Shown here piece after piece: positions 1-9,070 of a DNA stretch of 64,000 nucleotides (positions are counted from its first letter, which is position 1; each line of letters begins with the position of its first letter). A program made the translations under genes and the position numbers. The stretch is taken from assembly GCA_035621235.1 (NCBI GenBank), contig CP141731.1, forward strand, positions 1,426,001 to 1,490,000. The letters are read 5' to 3'. A model generated the notes under the pieces. That model did no database searches, was not told the DNA's origin, and was given only the letters and a program-made list of their open reading frames with translations. This stretch comes from Actinomycetaceae bacterium MB13-C1-2. GTDB taxonomy: Bacteria; Actinomycetota; Actinomycetes; Actinomycetales; Actinomycetaceae.

Positions 1-1
1 A

Positions 2-61
2 GCCTACCCCGGCGACGGGGAAGACCCCGTTGACGTTGAGCTTGAGGAGGGCGGCAAGTGA
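2..61 (+). CDS. C-terminal end of an upstream gene, probably the nucleoside ABC transporter ATPase
   Basis: Nineteen codons of an open frame enter from the left edge and stop at TGA 59-61. The tail is acidic (ends DVELEEGGK) and has no domain that could identify it. Its stop overlaps the GTG start of the next permease by four bases (GTGA), which implies translational coupling. In BMP/Yuf-type nucleoside importers the ATPase gene normally sits directly before the two permeases, so the identity is inferred from position only. Confidence 0.55.
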   Translation, partial: AYPGDGEDPVDVELEEGGK

Positions 62-1413
62 GTAACGGTCCTGCAGTTCTAAATCCAGAGCCATCCACGC
101 TTGAGCCGGTAGAAGGACCGGACAAGTCTCAGAAGTGGGTCAGGAAAATCCTGGACACGCTGTTCAACCCTTCGGCTGCCACGACTGCGGTAGCAATCCT
201 GACCGCTCTGATTATTGGTGCGCTCATTGTCGTCGCCTTCGATTCAGATGTTCAGCGCACAGCCGGATACCTGTTCGCACAGCCAGCAGACTTCTTCGGT
301 GCGGTGTGGAACGCATTTGCGTCTTTCTTCACCTCGCTGATCAGAGGCTCGATATTCGACTGGCGACAGAGCACCGTACAGGGCATGTTCCGTCCGCTGA
401 CCGAGACCATCGTTCGTGCGACACCACTAATCATTGCTGGTTTGGCAATCGCGGTCTCATTCACTGCGGGCCTGTTCAATATCGGTGTCCAGGGACAGCT
501 CATCATGGGCGGCCTGTTCGCAGGTTTCGTCGGCTTTTACTTTGATCTGCCCGTGGTGCTACACGTTCTATTGGCTGTTGCAGGGGCGCTGATCGGCGGT
601 GCGATATATGGCTTCATTCCTGGTTTCCTGAAGTCGAGGTTGGGTGCAAATGAAGTCATCGTGACTATCATGCTCAACTCAATCGCCACCCTATTCTTGG
701 CGGCCATGCTGAACACGAAGCTGTTTCATGGAGACGGCTTCCCCGGCAAGTCACGGCCGATTGGGTCCAATTCGGCCTACCCACTTCTTGCCGGCTCGGG
801 TTTCCGATTGAACTTCGGCATCATAGTCGCAATCCTGGCGACTATTTTCGTGTGGTGGCTCATCGACCGATCAACCTTCGGTTTCGAAATCAGGGCTTCC
901 GGCGCAAACCAGGACGCTGCTCGTACCGCTGGCATGAGCGTTAAAAACACAATCATGTGGACCCTGGTCATTTCGGGAGCCCTCGCCGGACTCGCGGCGA
1001 CCGGACCTGTTCTGGGTACCGAGAAAGCACTGACGGCCGGTATGGCCGGATCACTGGGGTTCGACGCGATCACGGTTGCGCTACTTGGGAAGTCACGTCC
1101 AATCGGCGTGTTCTTCGCGGGCCTTCTATTTGGGGCGCTGAATGCGGGTGGAGCACTGATGCAGTCATCGGCAGGAATCCCTGTCGACATTGTTCAAATC
1201 ACCCAGGCGATCATCGTCCTAATGATCGCGGCTTCCGAGGCAATCAGGTATATGCGCCAACGTCGCAGTATCCGTGAGGCAACCGTCTCGAAGGTGGAGC
1301 ATAAGGACGAGTCTGAGGGGGAGACAGTGATCGTCGACAACGACGGTGTGCCGGTCGAGGTCGTGGCTGGCGTGAGCAATGTAGATTCCTCGTCCAAGGA
1401 AGGCGGTCGCTGA
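58..1413 (+). CDS. Nucleoside ABC transporter permease 1 (BMP/YufP type)
   Basis: Integral membrane subunit of a branched-chain-type ABC importer of the purine/pyrimidine nucleoside family, 451 residues. About nine to ten hydrophobic helices follow a charged N-terminal stretch of roughly 30 residues. The family signature region around FNIGVQGQLIMGG (near residues 140-152) and the cytoplasmic coupling loop with EIRASGANQDAARTAGM (near 277-293) are present. The C-terminal 50 residues are an acidic hydrophilic tail. The GTG start overlaps the upstream stop and the TGA overlaps the next ATG by one base, so this is the middle of an operon. The substrate is inferred from the adjacent cdd, deoA-type and deoC genes, which break down nucleosides. 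Confidence 0.9.
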   Translation: MSNGPAVLNPEPSTLEPVEGPDKSQKWVRKILDTLFNPSAATTAVAILTALIIGALIVVAFDSDVQRTAGYLFAQPADFFGAVWNAFASFFTSLIRGSIFDWRQSTVQGMFRPLTETIVRATPLIIAGLAIAVSFTAGLFNIGVQGQLIMGGLFAGFVGFYFDLPVVLHVLLAVAGALIGGAIYGFIPGFLKSRLGANEVIVTIMLNSIATLFLAAMLNTKLFHGDGFPGKSRPIGSNSAYPLLAGSGFRLNFGIIVAILATIFVWWLIDRSTFGFEIRASGANQDAARTAGMSVKNTIMWTLVISGALAGLAATGPVLGTEKALTAGMAGSLGFDAITVALLGKSRPIGVFFAGLLFGALNAGGALMQSSAGIPVDIVQITQAIIVLMIAASEAIRYMRQRRSIREATVSKVEHKDESEGETVIVDNDGVPVEVVAGVSNVDSSSKEGGR

Positions 1414-2696
1414 TGAGCGCTGTAACAGCTCCTACCAAAAACGCTACCGAGGCTGAACTCGCCGGCGTCACAGTTCCGATTTCCTGGCGTGACCCGATCG
1501 TTACGACGGTGATGGCGGCTCTGGCCGTACTTTTGGCCGCAACATCTCGGGGACAGTCCAACCTGTCATTCAAAGGCGCGAGCGCGTGGATGTCGGATTT
1601 CACCTGGACGGCTCCCGCTCAGCTGACCACGGGCATTCTTGCGGTTCTTGCGGTTGTTGTGACCGTATTCGTCTGGGTCCAGGCAATCAACCGAAGGGCG
1701 GTACCCGGATGGACACTCGTTGTGGTTGGGGTGTCATTCGTATTTGCATTCCTCGTCTGGATTGTTGCGGACCGTCCAAGCGCTAATCTCCCGGTCGTCT
1801 CGCTGTTAGCGGGCGGTTTGGCATTTGCTACCCCGCTGGTTTTCGGTGCTCTTGCAGGTGTCATAAATGAGCGTTCCGGAACCGTCAACATCGCAATCGA
1901 AGGCCAGCTCCTGTTCGGAGCTTTTGCTGGTGCAATTACGGCCTCCGCCTTTGGTTCACCGTGGATGGGCCTGATCGGTGCGCCGATCGCGGGCATGTTG
2001 CTTGCTGCACTGCTGGCTCTGTTCACAATCAAGTACCGAGCGGATCATATCGTTGTCGGCGTTGTCTTGAACATGCTTGCACTCGGCGTCACGTCGTTCA
2101 TCTTCTCGACGCTACTCCGCGATTCACCGCACCTTAACAAGGCGATGAGACTGCCACAGCTACCGATTCCAATTTTGAAGGACATTCCCATTATTGGTCC
2201 GGTCCTGTTCAACCAGACAATCCTGGTCTACATGATGTATGCGGCCGTGATCATCCTTCAGTTCGCTCTGTTCTCAACGAGGTGGGGACTACGGATGCGT
2301 TCTGTTGGTGAGAAGCCTCAGGCCGCTGACACGGTGGGAATCAAGGTCAACTCCATTCGTTGGCACAACGTCCTTCTAGGTGGCGCCATTGCCGGGCTCG
2401 GCGGCGCCTTCTTTACCGTGGGTCAAGGGCTTGCCTTCTCGAAGGACATGGCAGCAGGAAACGGCTTTATCGCTCTGGCTGCCATGATCCTCGGTCGCTA
2501 TAACCCGGTCGGGGCGCTAATGGCAGCGCTGTTATTCGGGTTCTCTACCAACCTGGGAATCATCATGCAGGCGGTCGGTGGAGGGATCCCGGCTGAATAC
2601 CTGCTAATGATTCCGTACCTGGTCACCATCCTTGCTGTAGCCGGATTCGTCGGAGCCGTTCGAGTTCCGGCAGCCGAGGGCAAACCATATCCGTAA
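1413..2696 (+). CDS. Nucleoside ABC transporter permease 2 (YufQ type)
   Basis: Second membrane subunit of the same importer, 427 residues, expected to pair with the preceding permease. It carries the family motif INERSGTVNIAIEGQLLFGA (around residues 152-171) and the coupling-loop segment LRMRSVGEKPQAADTVGI (around 297-314). The N-terminus is longer than in many homologues, with about 30 soluble residues before the first helix. Its ATG overlaps the TGA of permease 1 (TGATG). The stop is 23 bases before cytidine deaminase, so transport and catabolism are probably cotranscribed. Confidence 0.9.
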   Translation: MSAVTAPTKNATEAELAGVTVPISWRDPIVTTVMAALAVLLAATSRGQSNLSFKGASAWMSDFTWTAPAQLTTGILAVLAVVVTVFVWVQAINRRAVPGWTLVVVGVSFVFAFLVWIVADRPSANLPVVSLLAGGLAFATPLVFGALAGVINERSGTVNIAIEGQLLFGAFAGAITASAFGSPWMGLIGAPIAGMLLAALLALFTIKYRADHIVVGVVLNMLALGVTSFIFSTLLRDSPHLNKAMRLPQLPIPILKDIPIIGPVLFNQTILVYMMYAAVIILQFALFSTRWGLRMRSVGEKPQAADTVGIKVNSIRWHNVLLGGAIAGLGGAFFTVGQGLAFSKDMAAGNGFIALAAMILGRYNPVGALMAALLFGFSTNLGIIMQAVGGGIPAEYLLMIPYLVTILAVAGFVGAVRVPAAEGKPYP

Positions 2697-2719
2697 ACCG
2701 GATCACTATTGGAGGACTA

Positions 2720-3169
2720 GTGACTAAAGCAAAGATTGACGAAACGATCTGGCAAGAACTACGGAGCGCGGCGGTCAGCGCCATGCAAAACGCCTACGTG
2801 CCCTACTCGAAGTTCCCGGTTGGGGCCGCGGCACTCGTGGACGACGGCCGCATCGTGACTGGTTGCAACGTCGAAAACGCCGCATACGGAGTGTGTCTGT
2901 GTGCCGAGTGCGGAATGATCTCTGATCTATTCCGCACCGGCGGCGGCCGCCTCGTGGCATTCGCCTGCGTTGACGGTTTGGGAGAACCAGCCTCACCCTG
3001 CGGGCGTTGCCGCCAGTTGCTCTGGGAGCATGGTGGCGCGGAACTGGTCCTCGAAATGCCGGAAGGGCGAATGACGATGGACCGGGTGCTGCCGGGCGGG
3101 TTTGGCCCGGCGGACCTCGAACGCGTTTGGGACAGCGAAGTTGCTGAACAGAATCAGGAAGAGGAATAG
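2720..3169 (+). CDS. cdd: Cytidine deaminase
   Basis: Hydrolytic deamination of cytidine and deoxycytidine to uridine and deoxyuridine in the cytosol. At 149 residues it fits the small homotetrameric class. The zinc site is visible: Cys61-Ala-Glu63 supplies a ligand and the proton shuttle, and Pro-Cys94-Gly-Arg-Cys97 supplies the other two ligands. The substrate-binding stretch CNVENAAYG lies at residues 49-57. Start is GTG 2720 with GGAGG at 2711-2715, a rather short spacing. It sits directly between the transporter and pyrimidine-nucleoside phosphorylase, whose start follows its stop immediately. Confidence 0.95.
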   Translation: MTKAKIDETIWQELRSAAVSAMQNAYVPYSKFPVGAAALVDDGRIVTGCNVENAAYGVCLCAECGMISDLFRTGGGRLVAFACVDGLGEPASPCGRCRQLLWEHGGAELVLEMPEGRMTMDRVLPGGFGPADLERVWDSEVAEQNQEEE

Positions 3170-4480
3170 GTGTTGGCAAAGACAGAAGCCTTTGATGCCG
3201 TAGATGTAATCAGAATCAAAAGGGACGGCGGGCGGATTCCTGACCCGATGATCGACTGGGTAATTGATGCCTATACGCGCGGCGTCGTTACCGATGAGCA
3301 AATGTCGGCCTTGGCAATGGCTATCTTTCTTCGCGGAATGGATCGCGAGGAGATTGTTCGCTGGACCATGGCGATGATGAACTCGGGTGAGCGTCTCGAC
3401 TTCTCGAAGCTGACCAAGCCCACGGCCGACAAGCATTCGACGGGCGGGGTGGGGGACAAGATCACTCTGCCACTCGCACCCCTTGTTGCATGTTTTGATG
3501 TGGCGGTGCCACAGCTTTCGGGACGCGGTCTGGGCCATACGGGCGGCACACTCGACAAGCTAGAGTCGATTCCAGGCTGGGATCCGAACCTGGATTCGGA
3601 GCAGATCTTTGAGATGCTGGAAAATGGTCCGGGCGCCGTTATCTGTGCTGCTACCTCAGGGCTCGCGCCCGCTGACAAGAAGCTATATGCACTGCGTGAC
3701 GTAACGGCGACTGTTGACTGCATTCCCTTGATAGCTTCGTCGATCATGTCGAAGAAGATTGCGGAGGGGACCTCGGCGCTGGTACTCGATGTCAAGGTCG
3801 GCTCTGGGGCGTTTATGCGTGAGTTAGAGCAGGCGCAGAAGCTCGCTGAGACAATGGTTGCGCTGGGCGAGGACGCGGGTGTGCGCACATCGGCTTTGCT
3901 CACCAACATGTCCACTCCGCTTGGTCTTACGGTCGGCAATGCCCTAGAGGTCCGTGAATCGGTTGAAGTCTTGGCGGGCGGCGGTCCTCAGGACGTTGTC
4001 GACCTAACCGTGAGCTTGGCCCGCGAAATGTTGCGTCTTGTGGGTAAGGACGACGTGGACGTGCAAGCTGCTCTGAGCGATGGGCGAGCAATGGACCGCT
4101 GGAACCAGATGATTGCCGATCAGGGTGGTGATCCAGCTGCAGCTTTGCCAGTTGCGAAGTACCAAGAGCAGATTGTGGCGGAGGAATCCGGGTACCTGAG
4201 TGAACTTGACGCCTGGGGCGTCGGGATCTGCGCTTGGCGCTTGGGTGCAGGTCGCACCCGTCAGGGTGAGGCGGTCCAGGCCGGCGCTGGAGTTGAGATC
4301 CATGCGAAACCGGGTGACTCCGTGAAAAAGGGACAGCCACTGCTTACCCTTCATACGGACACGCCAGAACGCTTTGAGCGCTCAATCGAGGCGCTAGACG
4401 GCGCAATCAAGATCAGTGTGGACAGGCCAACAGATGTTCCCTCGATCATCCTTGACCGAGTAGACGGTCCCGGACACTAA
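3170..4480 (+). CDS. deoA: Thymidine / pyrimidine-nucleoside phosphorylase
   Basis: Phosphorolysis of thymidine or (deoxy)uridine to base and (deoxy)ribose-1-phosphate. The 436 residues match the family length. The phosphate-binding motif KHSTGGVGDK is at 88-97, and the family signature SGRGLGHTGGTLDKLES begins near residue 117. A C-terminal barrel-sandwich region follows (AGAGVEIHAKPGDSVKKGQPLLTLH). GTG 3170 abuts the cdd stop; a TTG one codon later is an alternative start. Whether it prefers thymidine or accepts uridine as well cannot be decided from sequence, so deoA or pdp are both possible names. Confidence 0.93.
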   Translation: MLAKTEAFDAVDVIRIKRDGGRIPDPMIDWVIDAYTRGVVTDEQMSALAMAIFLRGMDREEIVRWTMAMMNSGERLDFSKLTKPTADKHSTGGVGDKITLPLAPLVACFDVAVPQLSGRGLGHTGGTLDKLESIPGWDPNLDSEQIFEMLENGPGAVICAATSGLAPADKKLYALRDVTATVDCIPLIASSIMSKKIAEGTSALVLDVKVGSGAFMRELEQAQKLAETMVALGEDAGVRTSALLTNMSTPLGLTVGNALEVRESVEVLAGGGPQDVVDLTVSLAREMLRLVGKDDVDVQAALSDGRAMDRWNQMIADQGGDPAAALPVAKYQEQIVAEESGYLSELDAWGVGICAWRLGAGRTRQGEAVQAGAGVEIHAKPGDSVKKGQPLLTLHTDTPERFERSIEALDGAIKISVDRPTDVPSIILDRVDGPGH

Positions 4481-4493
4481 GCCGAGAGACTGG

Positions 4494-4526
4494 CCGGACT
4501 CGGATATTGCGGAAGAGCCGGGTCCG
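4494..4526 (+). terminator. Intercistronic hairpin between deoA and deoC
   Basis: CGGACTCGG (4495-4503) can pair with CCGGGTCCG (4518-4526) with a single G-U pair and a 14-base loop. No T tract follows. It could be an attenuator, an RNA-processing or stability element, or chance in a 115-base gap that also has room for a promoter for deoC. Confidence 0.35.
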
Positions 4527-4595
4527 TAATGCACCACCTGCGGGCCTATGACAATTTCGCACGCCGACGAGTTACAAGAGTTAGAAGGAGTTTAA

Positions 4596-5249
4596 ATGAC
4601 ATCCCGAAGTGAAGTCGCCCGAATGGTTGACCACACGCTACTGAAGCCAGAGGCAACGGCAGCGGATGTGCAGGCCCTGATCGATGAGGGTGCCGAGCTT
4701 GGCGTGTTTTCAGTTTGTGTTTCGCCTTCGATGCTTCCCGTAAAGGTTCCCGAAGGAATGAAGGTGGCGACTGTTGTCGGCTTCCCTTCGGGAGCTGTGA
4801 AGTCCTCGATCAAGGCTGCAGAGGCGGCACAGGCTGTCTCAGATGGTGCTGATGAAGTAGACATGGTTATCAACCTCGCCTTCGTCAAGGAGCACGACTG
4901 GGACGCGGTTGAGGGCGACGTCAAGACGGTTCGCGATGCAGTTCCCGGCGCCTTGCTAAAGGTCATCATCGAGTCAGCTGCTTTGACGGACGAGGAAGTT
5001 ACGGAGACGTCCAAAGCTTGCAAGCGTGCAGGCGCAGATTTTGTGAAGACGTCGACCGGGTTCCACCCATCCGGTGGTGCAAGTGCACACGCAGTCGCGT
5101 TAATGCGTGCAGCTGTTGGTCCCGATCTGGGGGTAAAGGCGTCGGGGGGAATCCGTGACGCAGCGGCAGCCCAGGCAATGATCGACGCGGGGGCAACCCG
5201 CCTGGGTCTATCCGGTACAAAGGCAGTGCTAGATGGACTAGAGGACTAA
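4596..5249 (+). CDS. deoC: Deoxyribose-phosphate aldolase
   Basis: Class I aldolase that splits 2-deoxyribose-5-phosphate to glyceraldehyde-3-phosphate and acetaldehyde, the last step of deoxynucleoside catabolism. Complete TIM-barrel protein of 217 residues. The Schiff-base lysine is Lys151 in VKTSTGF, the second conserved lysine is Lys181 in VKASGGIRD, and an Asp lies in EVDMVINL near 87-94. AGAAGGAG ends at 4590, six bases before ATG 4596. It is 115 bases downstream of the phosphorylase and probably belongs to the same regulon. A strong terminator follows. Confidence 0.96.
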   Translation: MTSRSEVARMVDHTLLKPEATAADVQALIDEGAELGVFSVCVSPSMLPVKVPEGMKVATVVGFPSGAVKSSIKAAEAAQAVSDGADEVDMVINLAFVKEHDWDAVEGDVKTVRDAVPGALLKVIIESAALTDEEVTETSKACKRAGADFVKTSTGFHPSGGASAHAVALMRAAVGPDLGVKASGGIRDAAAAQAMIDAGATRLGLSGTKAVLDGLED

Positions 5250-5260
5250 ATTCCACCCAC

Positions 5261-5297
5261 AAGACCGGCCTTTGGAGATTATCCGCAGGCCGGTCTT
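5261..5297. terminator. Bidirectional terminator between deoC and the phosphosugar mutase
   Basis: A perfect 11-bp inverted repeat, AAGACCGGCCT (5261-5271) and AGGCCGGTCTT (5287-5297), with a 15-base loop. It lies between two convergent genes and can act in both directions. The T-rich flank is short. Confidence 0.75.
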
Positions 5298-5328
5298 GTC
5301 ATATCAAACGAGGGGACCCGCAGACTAC

Positions 5329-7041
5329 CTAGATCCCTATTGCCGAGCGCATGTCGCCTCTAATCGCATCAAGGCGCTTTGCTGCGCGTGCCCTGGCCGT
5401 GTCTACGTCATCATCGATAATGTTCTCGATGACTTCGATATAGCACTTTAGCTTGGGTTCAGTTCCGGAGGGGCGAACCACAACTCTGTCATCGCGGTCG
5501 GTCACGTACAGCAGACCATCCGTGGGCGGCAAGTCCTCGGTTCCAATGGCTAAGTCGACCGTCTCCACGACAGACGCTCCAGCGATTGAGGTGATGCCGT
5601 TGGTCCTAAGGTTCTCCATGCCCTTGGCGATCAGCGATAGGTCCTCAACGCGGATTGTTAGTGGTGCTGTGGCGTGCAGACCGAACGCCCTGGCCAGTTC
5701 GTCAAGACGATCCTGGACCGAGCGTCCCTCCGCCTTCAGCGACGCAGCCAGAGCCGCCAGCTTAGTGCTCGCAGAGATTCCGTCCTTGTCTCGCACATAC
5801 TGAGGATCGACGCAGAATCCGATTGCCTCTTCATAGCCAAATACCAGGCCGGGCACGCGGGAGATCCACTTGAAACCAGTCAGGGTGAACTCGTGGTGCA
5901 GGCCGTGTGCTGCCGCGATCTTAGACAGAAGTCTTGACGAGACGATCGAGTTCGCCAGGGTTGGTCCATTCGGCCCCTCGTCTGATGCCACTTTCTCTCC
6001 GCCTGTGATTTCACGAGCGGTCTGATCTCCAAGAAGTGAACCCACCTCATCGCCGGTCAATTGACGCCAGCCGGTGGCGGTTGAGGCATCAGGGATCGCG
6101 GCGGACGAGCGGTCAGCATCCGGGTCGTTTGCCAGGATTATGTCTGCACCGACCTCGCGCGCCAGTGAGATTGCTAGATCTAGAGCTCCTGGCTCTTCTG
6201 GATTGGGGAACGTGACAGTGGGGAAGTTGGGATCGGGCTCGTGCTGTTCCGCAACCACGGTCACATCGGTGAACCCGACTGCTTCAAGGGCTCTTAGCGC
6301 GGTATCTCCACCAACTCCGTGCATTGAGGTGAGAACAATCTTCAGGTCGCGCGGACCCTCGGGCACAACCTTCTTGATGCGGTCGACATACGCCTGCACC
6401 ATGTCATCACCGAGTTCCTCCCAGCCGGATTCGGCGCGGGGAACCGAGGCCACTGACGGTACTGCCATGATCTTCTCAAGAATCGCGCCGTCGTACGGAG
6501 TTACGATTTGAGATCCCTGACCCCAGTCACTTACGACTTTTCCGCCCAGGTAGACCTTGTATCCATTGTCTGCGGGAGGATTGTGCGACGCAGTGACAAC
6601 AACTCCAGCGTCAGCCCCAAGCCGTCGGAGCGCGAACGCGGTGAGAGGGGTAGGGAGAGCGTGGTCAAAGAGATATGCGTGACCTCCACCCGCCTCGACC
6701 ACAGCGGCCGTGTCTTCGGCAAACTGGCGTGATCCATGACGGGCGTCATGCCCGACGACAACGGTGAATCCGTCCGGAAGTTGTTCTTTGAGGTATGCGG
6801 TGAGGCCCGCAGCGGCACGGATAACGACCGCACGGTTCATGCGGTTCGGTCCCGCCCCCAACTCGCCGCGCAAACCGGCGGTGCCGAATGTCAACATGCC
6901 GCTGAAGCGATCTGACAGCTCTGCGGCTGCTCCAGTGTCGCCGCCGTCAGCTAACTCAAGTAGGTTCTGCAGTACCTTTGCGTCGTTTACATCGGGGTCG
7001 TCCTGAATCCACGCCAGAACTTCATTACGGTTGTAACTCAT
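5329..7041 (-). CDS. Phosphosugar mutase, PGM2-like (phosphomannomutase / phosphopentomutase family)
   Basis: Alpha-D-phosphohexomutase superfamily enzyme of 570 residues, long as in the PGM2 subgroup. The phosphoserine loop TASHNPPADNGYKVY is at 150-164 with Ser152 as the catalytic serine. The metal loop DPDADR is near residue 306, and the C-terminal phosphate-binding motif VRPSGTEPK is also present. PGM2-type enzymes can interconvert deoxyribose-1- and -5-phosphate. Here that would join the nucleoside phosphorylases to DeoC, and no DeoB-type phosphopentomutase is visible nearby, so that role is my inference from context; a plain phosphoglucomutase or phosphomannomutase is the alternative. 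The ATG is 17 bases downstream of the purine nucleoside phosphorylase stop, with AGGAAAG as ribosome-binding site. Confidence 0.9.
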   Translation of the reverse strand: MSYNRNEVLAWIQDDPDVNDAKVLQNLLELADGGDTGAAAELSDRFSGMLTFGTAGLRGELGAGPNRMNRAVVIRAAAGLTAYLKEQLPDGFTVVVGHDARHGSRQFAEDTAAVVEAGGGHAYLFDHALPTPLTAFALRRLGADAGVVVTASHNPPADNGYKVYLGGKVVSDWGQGSQIVTPYDGAILEKIMAVPSVASVPRAESGWEELGDDMVQAYVDRIKKVVPEGPRDLKIVLTSMHGVGGDTALRALEAVGFTDVTVVAEQHEPDPNFPTVTFPNPEEPGALDLAISLAREVGADIILANDPDADRSSAAIPDASTATGWRQLTGDEVGSLLGDQTAREITGGEKVASDEGPNGPTLANSIVSSRLLSKIAAAHGLHHEFTLTGFKWISRVPGLVFGYEEAIGFCVDPQYVRDKDGISASTKLAALAASLKAEGRSVQDRLDELARAFGLHATAPLTIRVEDLSLIAKGMENLRTNGITSIAGASVVETVDLAIGTEDLPPTDGLLYVTDRDDRVVVRPSGTEPKLKCYIEVIENIIDDDVDTARARAAKRLDAIRGDMRSAIGI

Positions 7042-7058
7042 AGTCTTTCCTGTCTTGC

Positions 7059-7880
7059 CTAGAGCTGCTGGACGATGTTCGCGAGGAGTCCGGCGATCCG
7101 AGGTGCCGCTTCAGCTCCTGCCTCTATTACTTCCTGGTGCGACAGCGGGGCATCGGAAATACCTGCCGCTAGGTTGGTCATCAGGGATAGACCCAGTACC
7201 TCAAGTCCCGCCTCCCGTGCTGCGATTGCCTCAAGCGTTGTAGACATCCCCACCAGGTCTCCGCCAATGATTCCAGCCATCTTGACTTCGGCCGGTGTCT
7301 CGTAGTGCGGGCCACGGAACTGAACATAGACTCCCTCGGGCAACGTCCCATCCACGGTGTGGGCTACGTCGCGTAGACGCTGGGAATAGAGGTCGGTGAG
7401 ATCAACGAAGTTGGCTCCCTCGATTGGAGATTCGGACGTTAGGTTAATGTGGTCACGAATCAACACCACCTGGCCTGGCTTCCACTCTGGGTTTAGTCCA
7501 CCGCAGCCGTTGGTGAGGACCATCTGCTCGGCCCCAAGCGCGGCGGCGGTACGGACGCCGTGGGCAACTGCTCGCAGTCCTTTTCCCTCGTAAAAGTGAG
7601 TACGTGAACCGAGGACCAGGGCTATCTTGTCGGTTCCCTTCACTCTGATTGTCCGCATCGTCGCGCCGTGTCCGGCCACAGCCGGAGCCTGGAAACCAGG
7701 AACCTCCGCGGCGGGCAACTCGGCAATGGTCTCGCCGATTAACTCGGCAGCGCCGCCCCAGCCCGAACCCAGAACGAGGGCAATATCGTACTTGTCTACA
7801 CCGGAATGTTCGCGGATTGCCCTCGCTGCTTTCTCGGCCATGTCCTTGGGGCTCTGCCCCTCAAAAACGTCATTGGTCAT
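7059..7880 (-). CDS. Purine nucleoside phosphorylase (trimeric class)
   Basis: Phosphorolysis of purine (deoxy)nucleosides to free base and (deoxy)ribose-1-phosphate. 273 residues, the usual length of the low-molecular-mass trimeric class. Visible motifs are VLGSGWG (phosphate loop), SRTHFYEG, TNGCGGLNPEWKPGQ and MSTTLEAIAAREAG, followed by the purine-binding SLMTNLAAG. The Asn of this last motif favours 6-oxopurines in the family. It is transcribed before the phosphosugar mutase with a 17-base gap, so the two probably form an operon convergent with deoC. Confidence 0.93.
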   Translation of the reverse strand: MTNDVFEGQSPKDMAEKAARAIREHSGVDKYDIALVLGSGWGGAAELIGETIAELPAAEVPGFQAPAVAGHGATMRTIRVKGTDKIALVLGSRTHFYEGKGLRAVAHGVRTAAALGAEQMVLTNGCGGLNPEWKPGQVVLIRDHINLTSESPIEGANFVDLTDLYSQRLRDVAHTVDGTLPEGVYVQFRGPHYETPAEVKMAGIIGGDLVGMSTTLEAIAAREAGLEVLGLSLMTNLAAGISDAPLSHQEVIEAGAEAAPRIAGLLANIVQQL

Positions 7881-7976
7881 GCATCCAAAACTACCGGAAA
7901 CTGATCAGTAAGACAGTCGAACGGAAGGTCTCGCCGCATTGGGATTAGTCACCGTGTAACCTCACTAGACGAGAAC

Positions 7977-8006
7977 TGACGCGCCCGTGTATATGGGCCC
8001 GCGTCA
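7977..8006 (+). promoter_or_regulatory. Inverted repeat just upstream of the LOG-family gene
   Basis: TGACGCG (7977-7983) and CGCGTCA (8000-8006) are perfect arms, with an inner CCC/GGG pairing that leaves a two-base bulge. The repeat ends seven bases before the AGGGA ribosome-binding site of the following gene. It could be a repressor site or a leader hairpin; which one cannot be told. Confidence 0.4.
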
Positions 8007-8025
8007 GACAATAGGGAGCGAAATA

Positions 8026-8754
8026 ATGACAAAACGCGAGAGTTACCGCCGAGGATCCGTAATAATGCGTGGCAAGCAGATCCCCACAGACACCGCCGAT
8101 TCGGCGCTACTTCAGTCGCGAAGCAGCGATCCGTGGCGGGTAATGAGGATTCAGTCCGAGTTTGTAGAAGGATTCGGTTCGCTCTCGAACATTGTTAACG
8201 CCGTTTCTGTCTTTGGGTCGGCTCGCACAAAGCCTGGGACCAAGGACTACCAGGTGGCGGAGGAGATTGGTCGTCTGATCGCTGAACGGGGCTTTTCAGT
8301 GGTGACTGGAGGCGGTCCGGGCATCATGGAAGCCGCAAACAAGGGCGCCTACAAGGCAGGCGGGGTTTCGGTCGGTCTAGGCATCGAACTCCCCTTTGAA
8401 CAGGGGATGAATCAGTGGGTTGACCTGGGGATCAACTTCAGATATTTCTTCGTCCGAAAAGTCATGTTCGTTAGGTATGCTCGTGGCTTTATCGTGCTAC
8501 CCGGGGGATTCGGCACGCTTGACGAACTGTTTGAGGCCATGACTCTGGTTCAAACCCGGAAAATTGAGCGTTTCCCGATCGTGTTGGTCGACAGCGAGTT
8601 CTGGGCTCCTCTGCTGGAATGGCTGCGAACATCACTGGTTCAGCGTGGTCTTATTGATGCCGCAGACCTAAACATTGTGAAGGTTGTCGATACTCCCGAG
8701 GAGGCCGTGGAAGCTGTCTGGGCGGGGATTGAAGCCATGACAAACGGGGGCTGA
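8026..8754 (+). CDS. LOG-family (TIGR00730) Rossmann-fold protein
   Basis: Lysine-decarboxylase-like fold protein; characterised members are cytokinin-activating 5'-monophosphate phosphoribohydrolases or nucleotide hydrolases. The phosphate-binding motifs GGGPGIMEAANKGA and LPGGFGTLDELFE are both intact, as expected for an active enzyme. I choose ATG 8026 (242 residues, AGGGA at 8013-8017) over the in-frame GTG at 7987, because the latter would place the coding region inside the inverted repeat. It is divergent from the purine nucleoside phosphorylase operon. The physiological substrate in actinobacteria is unknown to me. Confidence 0.88.
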   Translation: MTKRESYRRGSVIMRGKQIPTDTADSALLQSRSSDPWRVMRIQSEFVEGFGSLSNIVNAVSVFGSARTKPGTKDYQVAEEIGRLIAERGFSVVTGGGPGIMEAANKGAYKAGGVSVGLGIELPFEQGMNQWVDLGINFRYFFVRKVMFVRYARGFIVLPGGFGTLDELFEAMTLVQTRKIERFPIVLVDSEFWAPLLEWLRTSLVQRGLIDAADLNIVKVVDTPEEAVEAVWAGIEAMTNGG

Positions 8755-8874
8755 TCTCGGGTGGAGCGTCGTCCGCAGGGAAGAAGTCCCGCGAATCGGT
8801 GGGTAAATCACGGTAGACTAGGCCCTGTAGCGGGTTTTGGGCTCGCGTAGTCGTACTTGCCGTAAGGAGCTGTA

Positions 8875-9045
8875 ATGGCAGCAATGAAGCCTCGCACAGG
8901 TGACGGGCCTCTAGAAGCCACCAAAGAAGGACGGGGGATTGTCATGCGAATCCCCAGCGAGGGCGGGGGCCGGTTGGTGATTGAGTTGACCCCGGATGAG
9001 GCAACCGCACTGGCAGAGGCTCTAAAGGGAGCCGTTCCCGCGTAG
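8875..9045 (+). CDS. DUF3117 small conserved protein
   Basis: A 56-residue protein with the actinobacterial DUF3117 sequence: MAAMKPRTGDGPLE, a central MRIPSEGGGRLVIELTP, and a helical end EATALAEALKG. The function is unknown; it is nearly universal in actinobacteria. TAAGGAG (8862-8868) lies six bases before the ATG. The upstream gap of 120 bases contains a -10-like TAGACT near 8814, so it probably has its own promoter. Confidence 0.9.
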   Translation: MAAMKPRTGDGPLEATKEGRGIVMRIPSEGGGRLVIELTPDEATALAEALKGAVPA

Positions 9046-9070
9046 TCGGTGGCGCGAGGAAGCCGACAAG

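Noticed and set aside
4507-4552. Promoter before deoC (TTGCGG and TATGAC)
   Set aside because: The spacing of 34 bases between the hexamers is far too long for a sigma-70 promoter.
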